Shown: one piece after another, positions 6,571-14,202 of the stretch
How the letters are laid out: every line of letters starts with the position of its first letter
Numbering within the stretch: position 1 is the first letter of the stretch
NCBI GenBank assembly: GCA_009782865.1
Contig: WRIF01000001.1
Coordinates: 1-25,082, forward strand
Reading direction: 5' to 3'
DNA from: Promicromonosporaceae bacterium
GTDB lineage: Bacteria > Actinomycetota > Actinomycetes > Actinomycetales > Cellulomonadaceae
DNA length: 25,082 nucleotides
Notes under the pieces: generated by a model
The model's database searches: none
What the model was told of the DNA's origin: nothing
Seen by the model: only the letters and a program-made list of their open reading frames with translations
Translations under genes and position numbers: made by a program

Positions 6571-8978
6571 GCGGTCTCGATCCTTGTCTCTGACAGGTAG
6601 GTGCGCCGGCCTTCCAGATCCGCAGTCGGTCCCACGAGGACTACGTCCGCGCGGCCGCGCAGGTCGTCGGACGACGCGCCGACGGCAAACTCCACCGTTG
6701 CGGCGGCCCGCTCGAACCGGCCGCTGAGGCCGGAGTAGCCGAGTTGGCTGCTGGCCACGGTGACGGTCACCCGGCGTCGCTCGCCCGCGGCGAGGTCCAC
6801 GCGGGCGAAACCGACCAGCTGTTGAGCCGGACGGGTGACTCCGGTGACGGTGTCGGCGGCGTAGAACTGCACCACCTCGGTGCCGCTGCGTTCCCCGGTA
6901 TTGGCGACCTCGACGCTCAGTTCGACCGTGCCTCCGGCGGCGGGAATCTCCGTAGCGCTGGCCGTGAGTGGCCCGTACTCGAAGGTGGTGTAGCTGAGGC
7001 CATGCCCAAAGCCGAACAGCGGGGTGGGCTCCAGGTCGATGTAGCCGCGGAACATGTCGTCCGGCCCGCGGCGGTACCCGGAGCCGCGCTTCTGGCCGTA
7101 GTGCAGCGGCACCTGCCCGGTGGCGCGGGGCAGCGAGTAGGGCAGGCGGCCCGAAGGATTCACGTCGCCGAACAGCGCACCCGCCACGGCCTGCGAGCCA
7201 CGCGGGCCAGGGTAGTAGGCCACCAAGATGGCGGCGCAGAGGTCGGCGATGGGCGTCAGCGCGTAGGGACGCCCCTGATGGACGACGGCGACGAGCGGCT
7301 TGCCGGTCGCGGCCACGGCCCGCGCCAGCGCCACCTGGTGCTCCGGCAGCTCGATGGTGGCCATGTCGGTGCCCTCGCCCTCGGTGATGCGGGTGCCGAA
7401 CCAGCCGCAACGTCCGCCGACGGCGAGCACCACCACGTCGGCCTTCTTGGCGGCGGCCACGGCGGCGGCGATGTCTTGCGGGTCATCCGGGTGAATGCCG
7501 ACGCCCGACACCACGCTCACCTCGGCCGTCCCCACCTGGGCGATGGCCTCACCCAGCGGCAGCGCCCCGTAGGCGCCCCGCGCCACCTGCTCGGTGTCGA
7601 TCGCCATGAGCGCGGCGGCGCGCTGGGCCATGGCCGCCCGCGCCTCGTCGGACATCTGCGACATGCTCTCGATGCCCGCCATGCGGGACTCGCCGGTGGC
7701 ACGCCCCTTCAGCATGTCGAGGCTGGCGGGGTAGGTGTAGGCGGCGAAGTTGACCATGGCGGCGTCGGCATTGGGACCGACGACGGCCACCCGCGTGCCG
7801 CGACGCAGGGGCAAGACGCCGTCGTTGGCGACCAACGTCATCGCCTGGTCCGCCAGCCGCCGCGACAAGTCGTCTCCCTGCGCGGCGACGGCGGCGATGG
7901 CGACGGAGTCACGGCTCGCATACGGGTTCTCAAAGAGCCCGAGTGAATACTTGTCGACCAACAGGCGCAACACCGCCTCGTTGAGCACCGCCTCGTCAAG
8001 GCGTCCTTCGCGCACCGCCGCGACCAGGTTCTGGCCGTAGCCCGAGGGAATGGGCAGCTCCAGGTCCAGTCCGGCGTTGAGCGCGAGCAGCCCGGCCTCG
8101 GCGTTGCTGGCGGCCACCTGCTGGCGGGTGTGCAGCCACTCGACCGTCGAGTAGTCGGAGACCACCGCGCCGGTGAAGCCCATGCGGCCACGCAGCAGGT
8201 CGGTGAGGATCTCACGGGAGGCGCCGACGGGCACGCCGTCGATCTCCGAGTAGGAGTTCATCACCGAGCGCAGACCGGCGAGCTTGATGGCGGCCTCGAA
8301 GGGGGTGGCGTGCGCGTCGTAGAGCTCTCGCTTTCCCAACTGGGTGACAGCCATGTTCTGCCCGGCCTCGGTGGCCGAGTAGCCCAGGAAGTGCTTGGCG
8401 GTGGCGAGCACGCCCTCGCGCAGGTCGGGGCCGTGGAGCCCCTGCACGAAGGCGACCCCAAAGGCGGAGGCGAGGTAGGCATCCTCGCCGTACGTCTCGT
8501 GAATGCGGCCCCAGCGGGCGTCGCGGGCCAGGTCGAGCACGGGGGAGAGCGCGTGGCGCAGGCCGACGGTCTTCATCTGTTCGCGGATCACGGCGGCCAT
8601 TTCGCCGACGGCGGCCGGGTTCCAGGTGGCGGCCAGGCCGATCGCCGTGGGGAACGAGGTGAACCCGGGGGCCACCACGCCGTTGAGCGCCTCGGCGTGG
8701 AAGACGGCGGGGATGCCCAGCCGCGTGCGGCGCACCAGGAAGTCCTGAATGGCGTTGCAGGTCTGAGCGATGCCCTCGGGCGAAGAGCCGACCATCGCCA
8801 CGTTGGAAATGTGGCCGATGCCGTGACCGAGGTGTTCGGCCAGCAGCGTCTCGTCGTAGCCGGCGCTACCCATCAGCACGTTGGGCATCACCGCCGAGAC
8901 CTGCTGGGCCTTCTCCTCCAGCGTCATCCGGGTCAGCAGCTCCTCGGCGCGCTGGGTGGGGGTCAGGTGAGTGCTCAT
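6567..8978 (-). CDS. Glycoside hydrolase family 3 beta-glucosidase/beta-xylosidase, copy 1
   Basis: An 803-residue, three-domain GH3 enzyme. The N-terminal TIM barrel contains LDLARDARWGRIHETYGEDA (148-167), the Lys-His pair in AKHFLGYSA (195-196), MNSYSEIDGVP (240-250), and the nucleophile Asp275 in AVVSDYSTVEWL. The alpha/beta sandwich follows (VANDGVLPLRRGTRVAVVGPNA; TEGEGTDMATIELPEHQ probably carries the acid/base Glu). The C-terminal fibronectin-III-like domain includes PLFGFGHGLSYTTFEYG and NTGERSGTEVVQFY. The KHFLGY form, rather than KHFPGHG, places it with beta-glucosidases and beta-xylosidases, not NagZ-type enzymes. No signal peptide. I took ATG 8978 because AGGAG lies 6-8 bases upstream and ATGA overlaps the GH2 stop; the frame is open further upstream but inside GH2. 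The likely job is releasing terminal beta-linked glucose or xylose from imported oligosaccharides. Confidence 0.95.
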   Translation of the reverse strand: MSTHLTPTQRAEELLTRMTLEEKAQQVSAVMPNVLMGSAGYDETLLAEHLGHGIGHISNVAMVGSSPEGIAQTCNAIQDFLVRRTRLGIPAVFHAEALNGVVAPGFTSFPTAIGLAATWNPAAVGEMAAVIREQMKTVGLRHALSPVLDLARDARWGRIHETYGEDAYLASAFGVAFVQGLHGPDLREGVLATAKHFLGYSATEAGQNMAVTQLGKRELYDAHATPFEAAIKLAGLRSVMNSYSEIDGVPVGASREILTDLLRGRMGFTGAVVSDYSTVEWLHTRQQVAASNAEAGLLALNAGLDLELPIPSGYGQNLVAAVREGRLDEAVLNEAVLRLLVDKYSLGLFENPYASRDSVAIAAVAAQGDDLSRRLADQAMTLVANDGVLPLRRGTRVAVVGPNADAAMVNFAAYTYPASLDMLKGRATGESRMAGIESMSQMSDEARAAMAQRAAALMAIDTEQVARGAYGALPLGEAIAQVGTAEVSVVSGVGIHPDDPQDIAAAVAAAKKADVVVLAVGGRCGWFGTRITEGEGTDMATIELPEHQVALARAVAATGKPLVAVVHQGRPYALTPIADLCAAILVAYYPGPRGSQAVAGALFGDVNPSGRLPYSLPRATGQVPLHYGQKRGSGYRRGPDDMFRGYIDLEPTPLFGFGHGLSYTTFEYGPLTASATEIPAAGGTVELSVEVANTGERSGTEVVQFYAADTVTGVTRPAQQLVGFARVDLAAGERRRVTVTVASSQLGYSGLSGRFERAAATVEFAVGASSDDLRGRADVVLVGPTADLEGRRTYLSETRIETA

Positions 8979-11900
8979 GGCTGCTCCTGGGTCTGGCGGG
9001 TGGTCGACAGCGTGAGTCGCCACTGCCAGCGGTAGTGCGTGCCGAATAGGCGATAACGGGGCTGCGTGTCGGGTCCGAGCAGCGCGGTGCCAACGCCGCG
9101 GTGGGCCACATCGAGGTGCACAATGGTGGCGTCCGACGCAGGCAGTTCCCACTGGTGGGCCGCGCCCTCCAAGGTGGCCGCGTCGTGGCGGGAGACCGTC
9201 AGGTGCAGAGGCACGCCCGACGCCGCCGTCACCCGCCCGGCGGGACCAGTCAGGTCGGCGTGGTCGACCCCACCGCGCGTCCCCGAGGACTGCGGGACCA
9301 CATAGGGGGTGTAGAGGGCGTCGATGGGGGATTCCCAGCGGCCAAGCCGGGCGCCGGCCCGGCGATCCGGGTAGTTTTCAATCGGCCCGAGGCCCACGTA
9401 GGTCGCCTCGTCAAAGCCGTCCACCAGCGTGAACTCCATGCCGACGCGCAGCCCGTCGCGGGTGCCCGCCGGCAGGGTGACGGTCTCATCGAAGACGTAG
9501 TCGCCCTCGCCCACCTGGGTGATACGACGTTCGTGGCGCACGGGGTCGCCGAAGGCGGCGTGGTAGTCGATGACCACCTCGGCCGACCCGTCCGTCGCCG
9601 TCACCGATATGTCTTGCGGGTCGAGCCGGAAGAAGCCGGAGCGCACGAATCGCTGATCTAGGTTGAAGGCGTTGTCGTTCTCGTGCAGTGCTCGCCAGAG
9701 GGACAGGCTGGGGCCGGAGACCAGCAGCGGGTGGGAGATGGTGCCGTGCTCGTTGACGGCGGCCGGGCTGCCGCCGGGCAGGGGTCGGGCGCGCCGAGGC
9801 AGTTCGACGCCGTGCACCGCGATCTCGGTGCCGGCCGGGGCCCAGGGGGTGTCCGCGCGCAGGGAGACGGACAGGTGAACGGCAAGCGCGTCGCCGGCCG
9901 CGAGCGCCGCGGTGACGGCGGCGGGCAGGTCGAGGGTCCAGGCGGCGCCGGGCGGGCGCGGGCCGAGATCGAGCTTGACGGGCGCGCCGAAGCCGGCGCG
10001 AGTGGCCACCTGCGCGGTCACGCGGAACTCGGTGAGGTCGCTGAACGCCCAACGGTTGCGCAGGCGCACCCGTCCCTGGGCCAGCTCTTCCGGCCCGGAC
10101 AGGACGGCCAAGGGACTCCACAGCGCCTGTGCCTCAAACAGGGCCGGCTTGGGGTCCAAGTTGGCGAACACCAGGCCGTTGAGGGCCCAGGTGCCGTCGT
10201 TGGGGGTGTCGCCGAAATCGCCGCCGTACTTGGATCGGCCGGAGCCATCAGGGTCGAGGGCGTGATCCATGAACTGCCAGACGAATCCGCCCTGCAGGCC
10301 GGGCAGGGTCTCGAACAGCCTCCAGTATTCGGCGAGGCCGCCGGTGCCGTTGCCGTGGGCGTAGGCGTACTCGCAGGTGATCAGCGGCCGGTCGGCGCGC
10401 GAATCGCGGGAGTAACTCTCCAGGGAGTGGAAGGACGGGTACATCGGGCAGGTCACGTCGGTGGCGTCGTGGCCGCCGTGCCAGTCGAGGGAGACGGCGC
10501 CCTCGTACTGCACCGGGCGGGTCGGGTCCAGCCCGCGCACCACGGCGGCGGCCGCGCGATGGGCCACGCCGTAACCGCTCTCGTTGCCGAGTGACCAGGT
10601 GATCACGCTCGGGTGGTTGCGGTCGCGCAACACCATCCGCTTGACCCGCTCGACGATGGGCTCGATGTAGAGGGGGTCGTCGGGCAGGGTGGAGGCGAAG
10701 CCGTGCGCCTCAACATTGGCCTCGTCGACCACGTAGAAGCCGAACTCGTCGGCCAGGTCGTAGAGGTAAGGGTCGTTCGGGTAGTGGGCGGTGCGGATCG
10801 CATTGACGTTGCAACGCTTCATCAGCGACAGTTCGGCGCGCATTCGCTCCCGCGTGATGACCCGGCCGGTCTGCGGGTCAAAATCATGGCGGTTGACGCC
10901 CTGGATGAGGGTGCGCTCGCCGTTGATGAGCAGGTCACGGCCGACGATCTCCACCCGCCGGAAGCCGGTGCGCAGCCGGACGGAGTCCACCACCGCGCCC
11001 TCGCCATCGAGCAACTCGATCAGCAAATCCTCCAGGTGTGGCCGCTCGGCCGACCACGGGGTCACCTCTTGGTCGGTCAGGGCAATGGTGGCGGTGCCGG
11101 GCGGCTGCGGCGCGGTCCCGTAGGTGGCAAACAGGTTGGGGATGGCCCGGAACTCCGGTGGCACGGGAGCGGCGGCCGCCTTATTGGAGACCATCTCCAT
11201 GAAGTCTTCCGGGAACCGGGGCGCCGGTCGTTCGGTGCGGTCGGCGGTGCCCGGCGGGAGGGTCTGGACGGGCAGGCGAGGCGCAACCGGCTCCTCATGG
11301 ACGCCGCCCAGTCCCGTCACGCGTACCCGGTGGCTCACCTCTGGTTGCTCGGCCAGGCCGGCGGTGTGAGCGGTGACGGTGAGGGCGCCGCGGCAGGTCG
11401 TCGCGTCGTAGTCGGCCACGACGACGACGTCGGCCAGCCGCACCTCGGGCACCGTATAGCAGAACACCGAGCGCGCCAGGCCGAACTGCCACCACTGGTC
11501 TTGGTCCTCAAGGTATGACTGCGGGCCCCACTTGGCGATGGACAGTTCCAGTTCGTTGTCTCCGGAGAGCAGGGCATCGGTGATGTCGAACTCGGCGGCC
11601 AGGTGGGAGTCGTGGCTGGCCCCCACGAAGGTGCCGTTCAGCGTGACGTTCAGCACCCCCTCTGCCGCTCCCACCTGCAGGATCATGCGGCGTCCGGGCG
11701 CAGGCTCGCAAGTGAAGGAGCGCCGATAGGTGCCCACCGGGTTAGCGGTGGGCACCTGCGGGGGAACCGCGTCGAACGGCATCGCCACATTGGTGTAGTG
11801 GGGGATGTCGAAACGCGGGTCCATTGTCCACAACGACGGCACGGTCACCTCTGACCAGGTGGAGCCGGGCGCCGCAGTCGCGGAGGGACGCAACTGGAAG

Positions 11901-11992
11901 CGCCAGGTGCCATCGAGGTCAATCTCGGCCTCGCGGCGCAACGAGTGCAGCGGGAGGCGATTAGGCGCGCTTAAGCCATCGAAGTGAAACAC
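8975..11992 (-). CDS. Glycoside hydrolase family 2, LacZ-like beta-galactosidase type
   Basis: A 1005-residue GH2 enzyme with the LacZ five-domain length. The catalytic domain shows GVNRHDFDPQTGRV (365-378), IRTAHYPNDPYLYDLADEFG (399-418), acid/base Glu471 in WSLGNESGYG, and nucleophile Glu541 in LITCEYAYAHGN; a C-terminal Bgal_small_N-type domain ends the protein. Compared with E. coli LacZ (CEYAHAMGN), the His three residues after the nucleophile (His540 in LacZ, contacting the galactose O6) is Tyr544, and the domain 1 loop DQDMWR.SGIFRDV is changed to DQDQWWQFGLARSV. A Pro-rich stretch of about 60 residues (roughly 238-298) looks inserted in domain 2. These changes suggest a substrate other than lactose. 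The start is GTG 11992 with AAAGGA 7 bases upstream. No signal peptide. The stop overlaps GH3 by ATGA. Confidence 0.94.
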   Translation of the reverse strand: MFHFDGLSAPNRLPLHSLRREAEIDLDGTWRFQLRPSATAAPGSTWSEVTVPSLWTMDPRFDIPHYTNVAMPFDAVPPQVPTANPVGTYRRSFTCEPAPGRRMILQVGAAEGVLNVTLNGTFVGASHDSHLAAEFDITDALLSGDNELELSIAKWGPQSYLEDQDQWWQFGLARSVFCYTVPEVRLADVVVVADYDATTCRGALTVTAHTAGLAEQPEVSHRVRVTGLGGVHEEPVAPRLPVQTLPPGTADRTERPAPRFPEDFMEMVSNKAAAAPVPPEFRAIPNLFATYGTAPQPPGTATIALTDQEVTPWSAERPHLEDLLIELLDGEGAVVDSVRLRTGFRRVEIVGRDLLINGERTLIQGVNRHDFDPQTGRVITRERMRAELSLMKRCNVNAIRTAHYPNDPYLYDLADEFGFYVVDEANVEAHGFASTLPDDPLYIEPIVERVKRMVLRDRNHPSVITWSLGNESGYGVAHRAAAAVVRGLDPTRPVQYEGAVSLDWHGGHDATDVTCPMYPSFHSLESYSRDSRADRPLITCEYAYAHGNGTGGLAEYWRLFETLPGLQGGFVWQFMDHALDPDGSGRSKYGGDFGDTPNDGTWALNGLVFANLDPKPALFEAQALWSPLAVLSGPEELAQGRVRLRNRWAFSDLTEFRVTAQVATRAGFGAPVKLDLGPRPPGAAWTLDLPAAVTAALAAGDALAVHLSVSLRADTPWAPAGTEIAVHGVELPRRARPLPGGSPAAVNEHGTISHPLLVSGPSLSLWRALHENDNAFNLDQRFVRSGFFRLDPQDISVTATDGSAEVVIDYHAAFGDPVRHERRITQVGEGDYVFDETVTLPAGTRDGLRVGMEFTLVDGFDEATYVGLGPIENYPDRRAGARLGRWESPIDALYTPYVVPQSSGTRGGVDHADLTGPAGRVTAASGVPLHLTVSRHDAATLEGAAHQWELPASDATIVHLDVAHRGVGTALLGPDTQPRYRLFGTHYRWQWRLTLSTTRQTQEQP

Positions 11993-12009
11993 TGAGGGGT
12001 CCTTTCGGG

Positions 12010-12028
12010 GTCGCGCCAGCGGCGCGAC
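12010..12028. promoter_or_regulatory. Intercistronic hairpin between the first GH1 and GH2
   Basis: GTCGCGCC, loop AGC, GGCGCGAC: a perfect 8-bp GC-rich stem inside one of only two sizeable gaps (57 bp) within the operon. No T-run follows in the reading direction (CCCCGAAAGG, the GH2 ribosome site, comes next). It may act as an RNA-processing or stabilising element, or adjust GH2 translation because it ends 10-12 bases before the AAAGGA. It could alternatively be an imperfect terminator. Confidence 0.6.
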
Positions 12029-12049
12029 TAACTAATGGGCTGAATCTGC

Positions 12050-13276
12050 CTAGGCGTCGAGCAGGCCGGCGCCACCCGCTTGGGCCAGGGCGCCCAGCCA
12101 GGCTAGAGAGGGCTTAGGGGTGCGGACGAAGGTCTCCCGGTCCACGGCGATCAGGCCGAACTTCGGCTCCCAGTGACCCCATTCGAAGTTGTCCAGCAGG
12201 GACCAGTGCAGGTACCCGCGCACGTCAACGCCGTCTGCCGCGGCCTGCGCCAGGCCGCGCAGGGCCTCTCGGGTGTAGGCGATGCGGCGCGCGTCGTCGA
12301 GGGTGGGAATGCCGTTCTCGGTGACGAGGCAGGGCAGGCCGGTGGTGGCCCAGACGTGCCGCAGGGAGATGCCGAGCGAGTCGGGGCGGTAGGCAGCGCC
12401 GGTCTGCGTGTTGTCCGGGTGGTCGGGATGTGGGACGATGCCGCCGGCGTCGACCTGTTGTGCGGAGTAGGACTGCACACCTACAAAGTCGTCGCCGGCC
12501 GACGCCGCCAGGTAAAGGTCCTCCTGGGCGTAGCGCACCTCACGCAGCTTGTCCGCGTGTTCGGGGGCCGCCTCCAGGGCGGGGTTGGCGATCGACCAGC
12601 CAACCTTGACGGAGGTGCGGGCGCGCAGAATCTCGCGGGCGGCGTGGTGGAACTCGGTGAAGCGGTGCCCGTACTCCGGCTTGGGGGTGGGCAGGTTGGC
12701 GGCGATGCGTTCGCGCTGCGCCTCCCCGTCGACGGTGGGGCTGGCCCATTCGGTTACGGCCCCCGAGCGCATGGCGTCGGCCATCATGGTCATCATGGCG
12801 AGCATGTTGGGTTCGTTGATGGTGACCACCCACTCCACGCCGTCAAGGATGTCGCAGGCGCGGGTGACGAACCGCTTCCAGTGGTCGAGGGCCTCGTCGG
12901 CCATCCATCCGCCAGCCTGGGCGAACCAGATGGGCACGGTGAAGTGTTGCAGGGTGACTACCGGCGTCAGGCCGAGTTCGAGTGCGGTGTCGATCATGCG
13001 ACGGTAGTGAGCCAGCTCGGCGTTCGAGAACTGGCCGGGGCGCGGCTCGATGCGCGCCCACTCGATTCCGAAGCGATACGAGTTGCAGCCGGCCTCGGCG
13101 AGCAACTGCATGTCTTCGCGGAAGCGGTGGTAGGAGTCGCAGGCGTCGCCGCTGGGCTCCATGCCCGGCATCATCGCCTCCCGGGCCCACCAGTCGGAGT
13201 TGAGGTTGTTGCCCTCGATCTGGTGTGGGGCGGTGGAGGCGCCCCAGAGGAAGTCGGGGCGAAGTGGGGTGGTCAT
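12050..13276 (-). CDS. Glycoside hydrolase family 1 (beta-glucosidase/beta-galactosidase type), copy B
   Basis: A 408-residue GH1 enzyme. It begins RPDFLWGASTAPHQIEGNN, has the acid/base Glu155 in TINEPN, the nucleophile Glu320 in LVTENG, and the DNFEWGHWEPKFGLIAVDR substrate-binding region. The subsite segment reads TLQHFTVPIWF (109-118), so the canonical aromatic after the His (Phe112) is present, unlike copy A. No signal peptide. It overlaps the ATPase stop by ATGA (13273-13276) and is the first hydrolase after the ABC importer, followed by a 57-bp gap with a hairpin before GH2. The two GH1 copies share long identical nucleotide stretches (for example around 5465-5490 and 12187-12212), so they descend from one duplication. 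Probably a cytoplasmic beta-glycosidase whose specificity cannot be read from sequence. Confidence 0.94.
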   Translation of the reverse strand: MTTPLRPDFLWGASTAPHQIEGNNLNSDWWAREAMMPGMEPSGDACDSYHRFREDMQLLAEAGCNSYRFGIEWARIEPRPGQFSNAELAHYRRMIDTALELGLTPVVTLQHFTVPIWFAQAGGWMADEALDHWKRFVTRACDILDGVEWVVTINEPNMLAMMTMMADAMRSGAVTEWASPTVDGEAQRERIAANLPTPKPEYGHRFTEFHHAAREILRARTSVKVGWSIANPALEAAPEHADKLREVRYAQEDLYLAASAGDDFVGVQSYSAQQVDAGGIVPHPDHPDNTQTGAAYRPDSLGISLRHVWATTGLPCLVTENGIPTLDDARRIAYTREALRGLAQAAADGVDVRGYLHWSLLDNFEWGHWEPKFGLIAVDRETFVRTPKPSLAWLGALAQAGGAGLLDA

Positions 13277-14202
13277 GAGGATACTGCCTTTCGGAACTGG
13301 CGGGGGGTGGTCTCGGCGGCGGCTCTGGCGATGCCCCGGCGCGCGAGCTTCTCCAGCCCGCCGTAGGTGGCCTCCTGCTCCTCGCGGAGCCGCAGCCTCT
13401 CTGCCCGGCGGGCGCGCTGTGCTCGCGGGTTAGCCACGGGGGCGGCGAGCAGGAGCCGCTGGGTGTACGGATTTTGCGGATCGTTGGTCACCGCTGCGGT
13501 GGTTCCCAACTCGACGATCTCCCCGCGGAAGAGCACGCCCACTCGGTGGGAGATGTGCCTAATCACGGCGAGGTCGTGGGAGATGAACATGTAGGCGACG
13601 CCCGTGTCGCGCTGAATCTCGATGAATAGGTCCAGCACGGTGGCCTGGGTGGACAGGTCAAGGCCCGAAACCGGCTCGTCGCAAATGATCAGCCGGGGGC
13701 CGGGGGCGAGGGCGCGGGCGATGGCTACGCGTTGACGCTGCCCACCGGAGAACTCGCGCGGCAGGCGCTCGGCGGCGTTCTTGGGCAGGCCCACTCGGTC
13801 AAGCAGTTCCAGGACGCGCTTGGTGGCCTTGTCCTTGTCCCAGCCCTGCACCAACAGCGGCTCAGCCAGGGTGCGCCCGATGGTCAGGGAGGGGTTGAGC
13901 GAAGAGTACGGATCCTGGAACACCACCTGGATGTCCTTGGCCAGGGCGCGGCGGGCAGCACCTGCGGCATGGGAGATGTCTGCGCCGTCGAACGTGATCG
14001 AGCCGCCGGACACCGGGGCCAGGCCGAGGATGGCGCGGCCGATGGTGGTCTTGCCGGAACCGGACTCGCCCACGATCCCGAGGGTCTCCCCGGCGTCGAT
14101 GTGGAAGTCCACGCCGTGAACGATCTCGACGGGTGGACGCCGAAACCCGCTGACCGGATAGGCGACCTTGAGGCCGGTGGCCTCGACGAGGGGCGCGGTC
14201 AT
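13273..14202 (-). CDS. ABC importer ATPase, OppF/DppF type
   Basis: A 309-residue ATP-binding subunit of the peptide/nickel/oligosaccharide ABC import family. Walker A is GESGSGKT (45-52), the Q-loop lies in VVFQDPYSSLNP, the signature FSGGQRQR is at 151-158, Walker B LIICDEP at 171-177 followed by VSGLD, and the switch His209 is in ISHDL. The C-terminal oligopeptide-type extension (NPYTQRLLLAAP) marks it as an OppF/DppF-like subunit, as opposed to the single MsiK-type ATPase used by many actinobacterial sugar importers. It pairs with the ATPase half of the neighbouring fusion. The start ATG 14202 has AAGGAGC upstream and overlaps the fusion's stop by ATGA. Within a carbohydrate operon, oligosaccharide rather than peptide uptake is most likely. 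Confidence 0.95.
   Translation of the reverse strand: MTAPLVEATGLKVAYPVSGFRRPPVEIVHGVDFHIDAGETLGIVGESGSGKTTIGRAILGLAPVSGGSITFDGADISHAAGAARRALAKDIQVVFQDPYSSLNPSLTIGRTLAEPLLVQGWDKDKATKRVLELLDRVGLPKNAAERLPREFSGGQRQRVAIARALAPGPRLIICDEPVSGLDLSTQATVLDLFIEIQRDTGVAYMFISHDLAVIRHISHRVGVLFRGEIVELGTTAAVTNDPQNPYTQRLLLAAPVANPRAQRARRAERLRLREEQEATYGGLEKLARRGIARAAAETTPRQFRKAVSS

Noticed and set aside
6744..7946. Long plus-strand open frame of 400 codons opposite the first GH3
   Set aside because: It is antisense to a clear GH3 gene, with low-complexity Gly/His/Arg/Val composition and no family motifs; a codon-bias shadow of GC-rich DNA. The same applies to the frames at 12173-13366, 14214-15491, 17022-18776 and 23086-24456.
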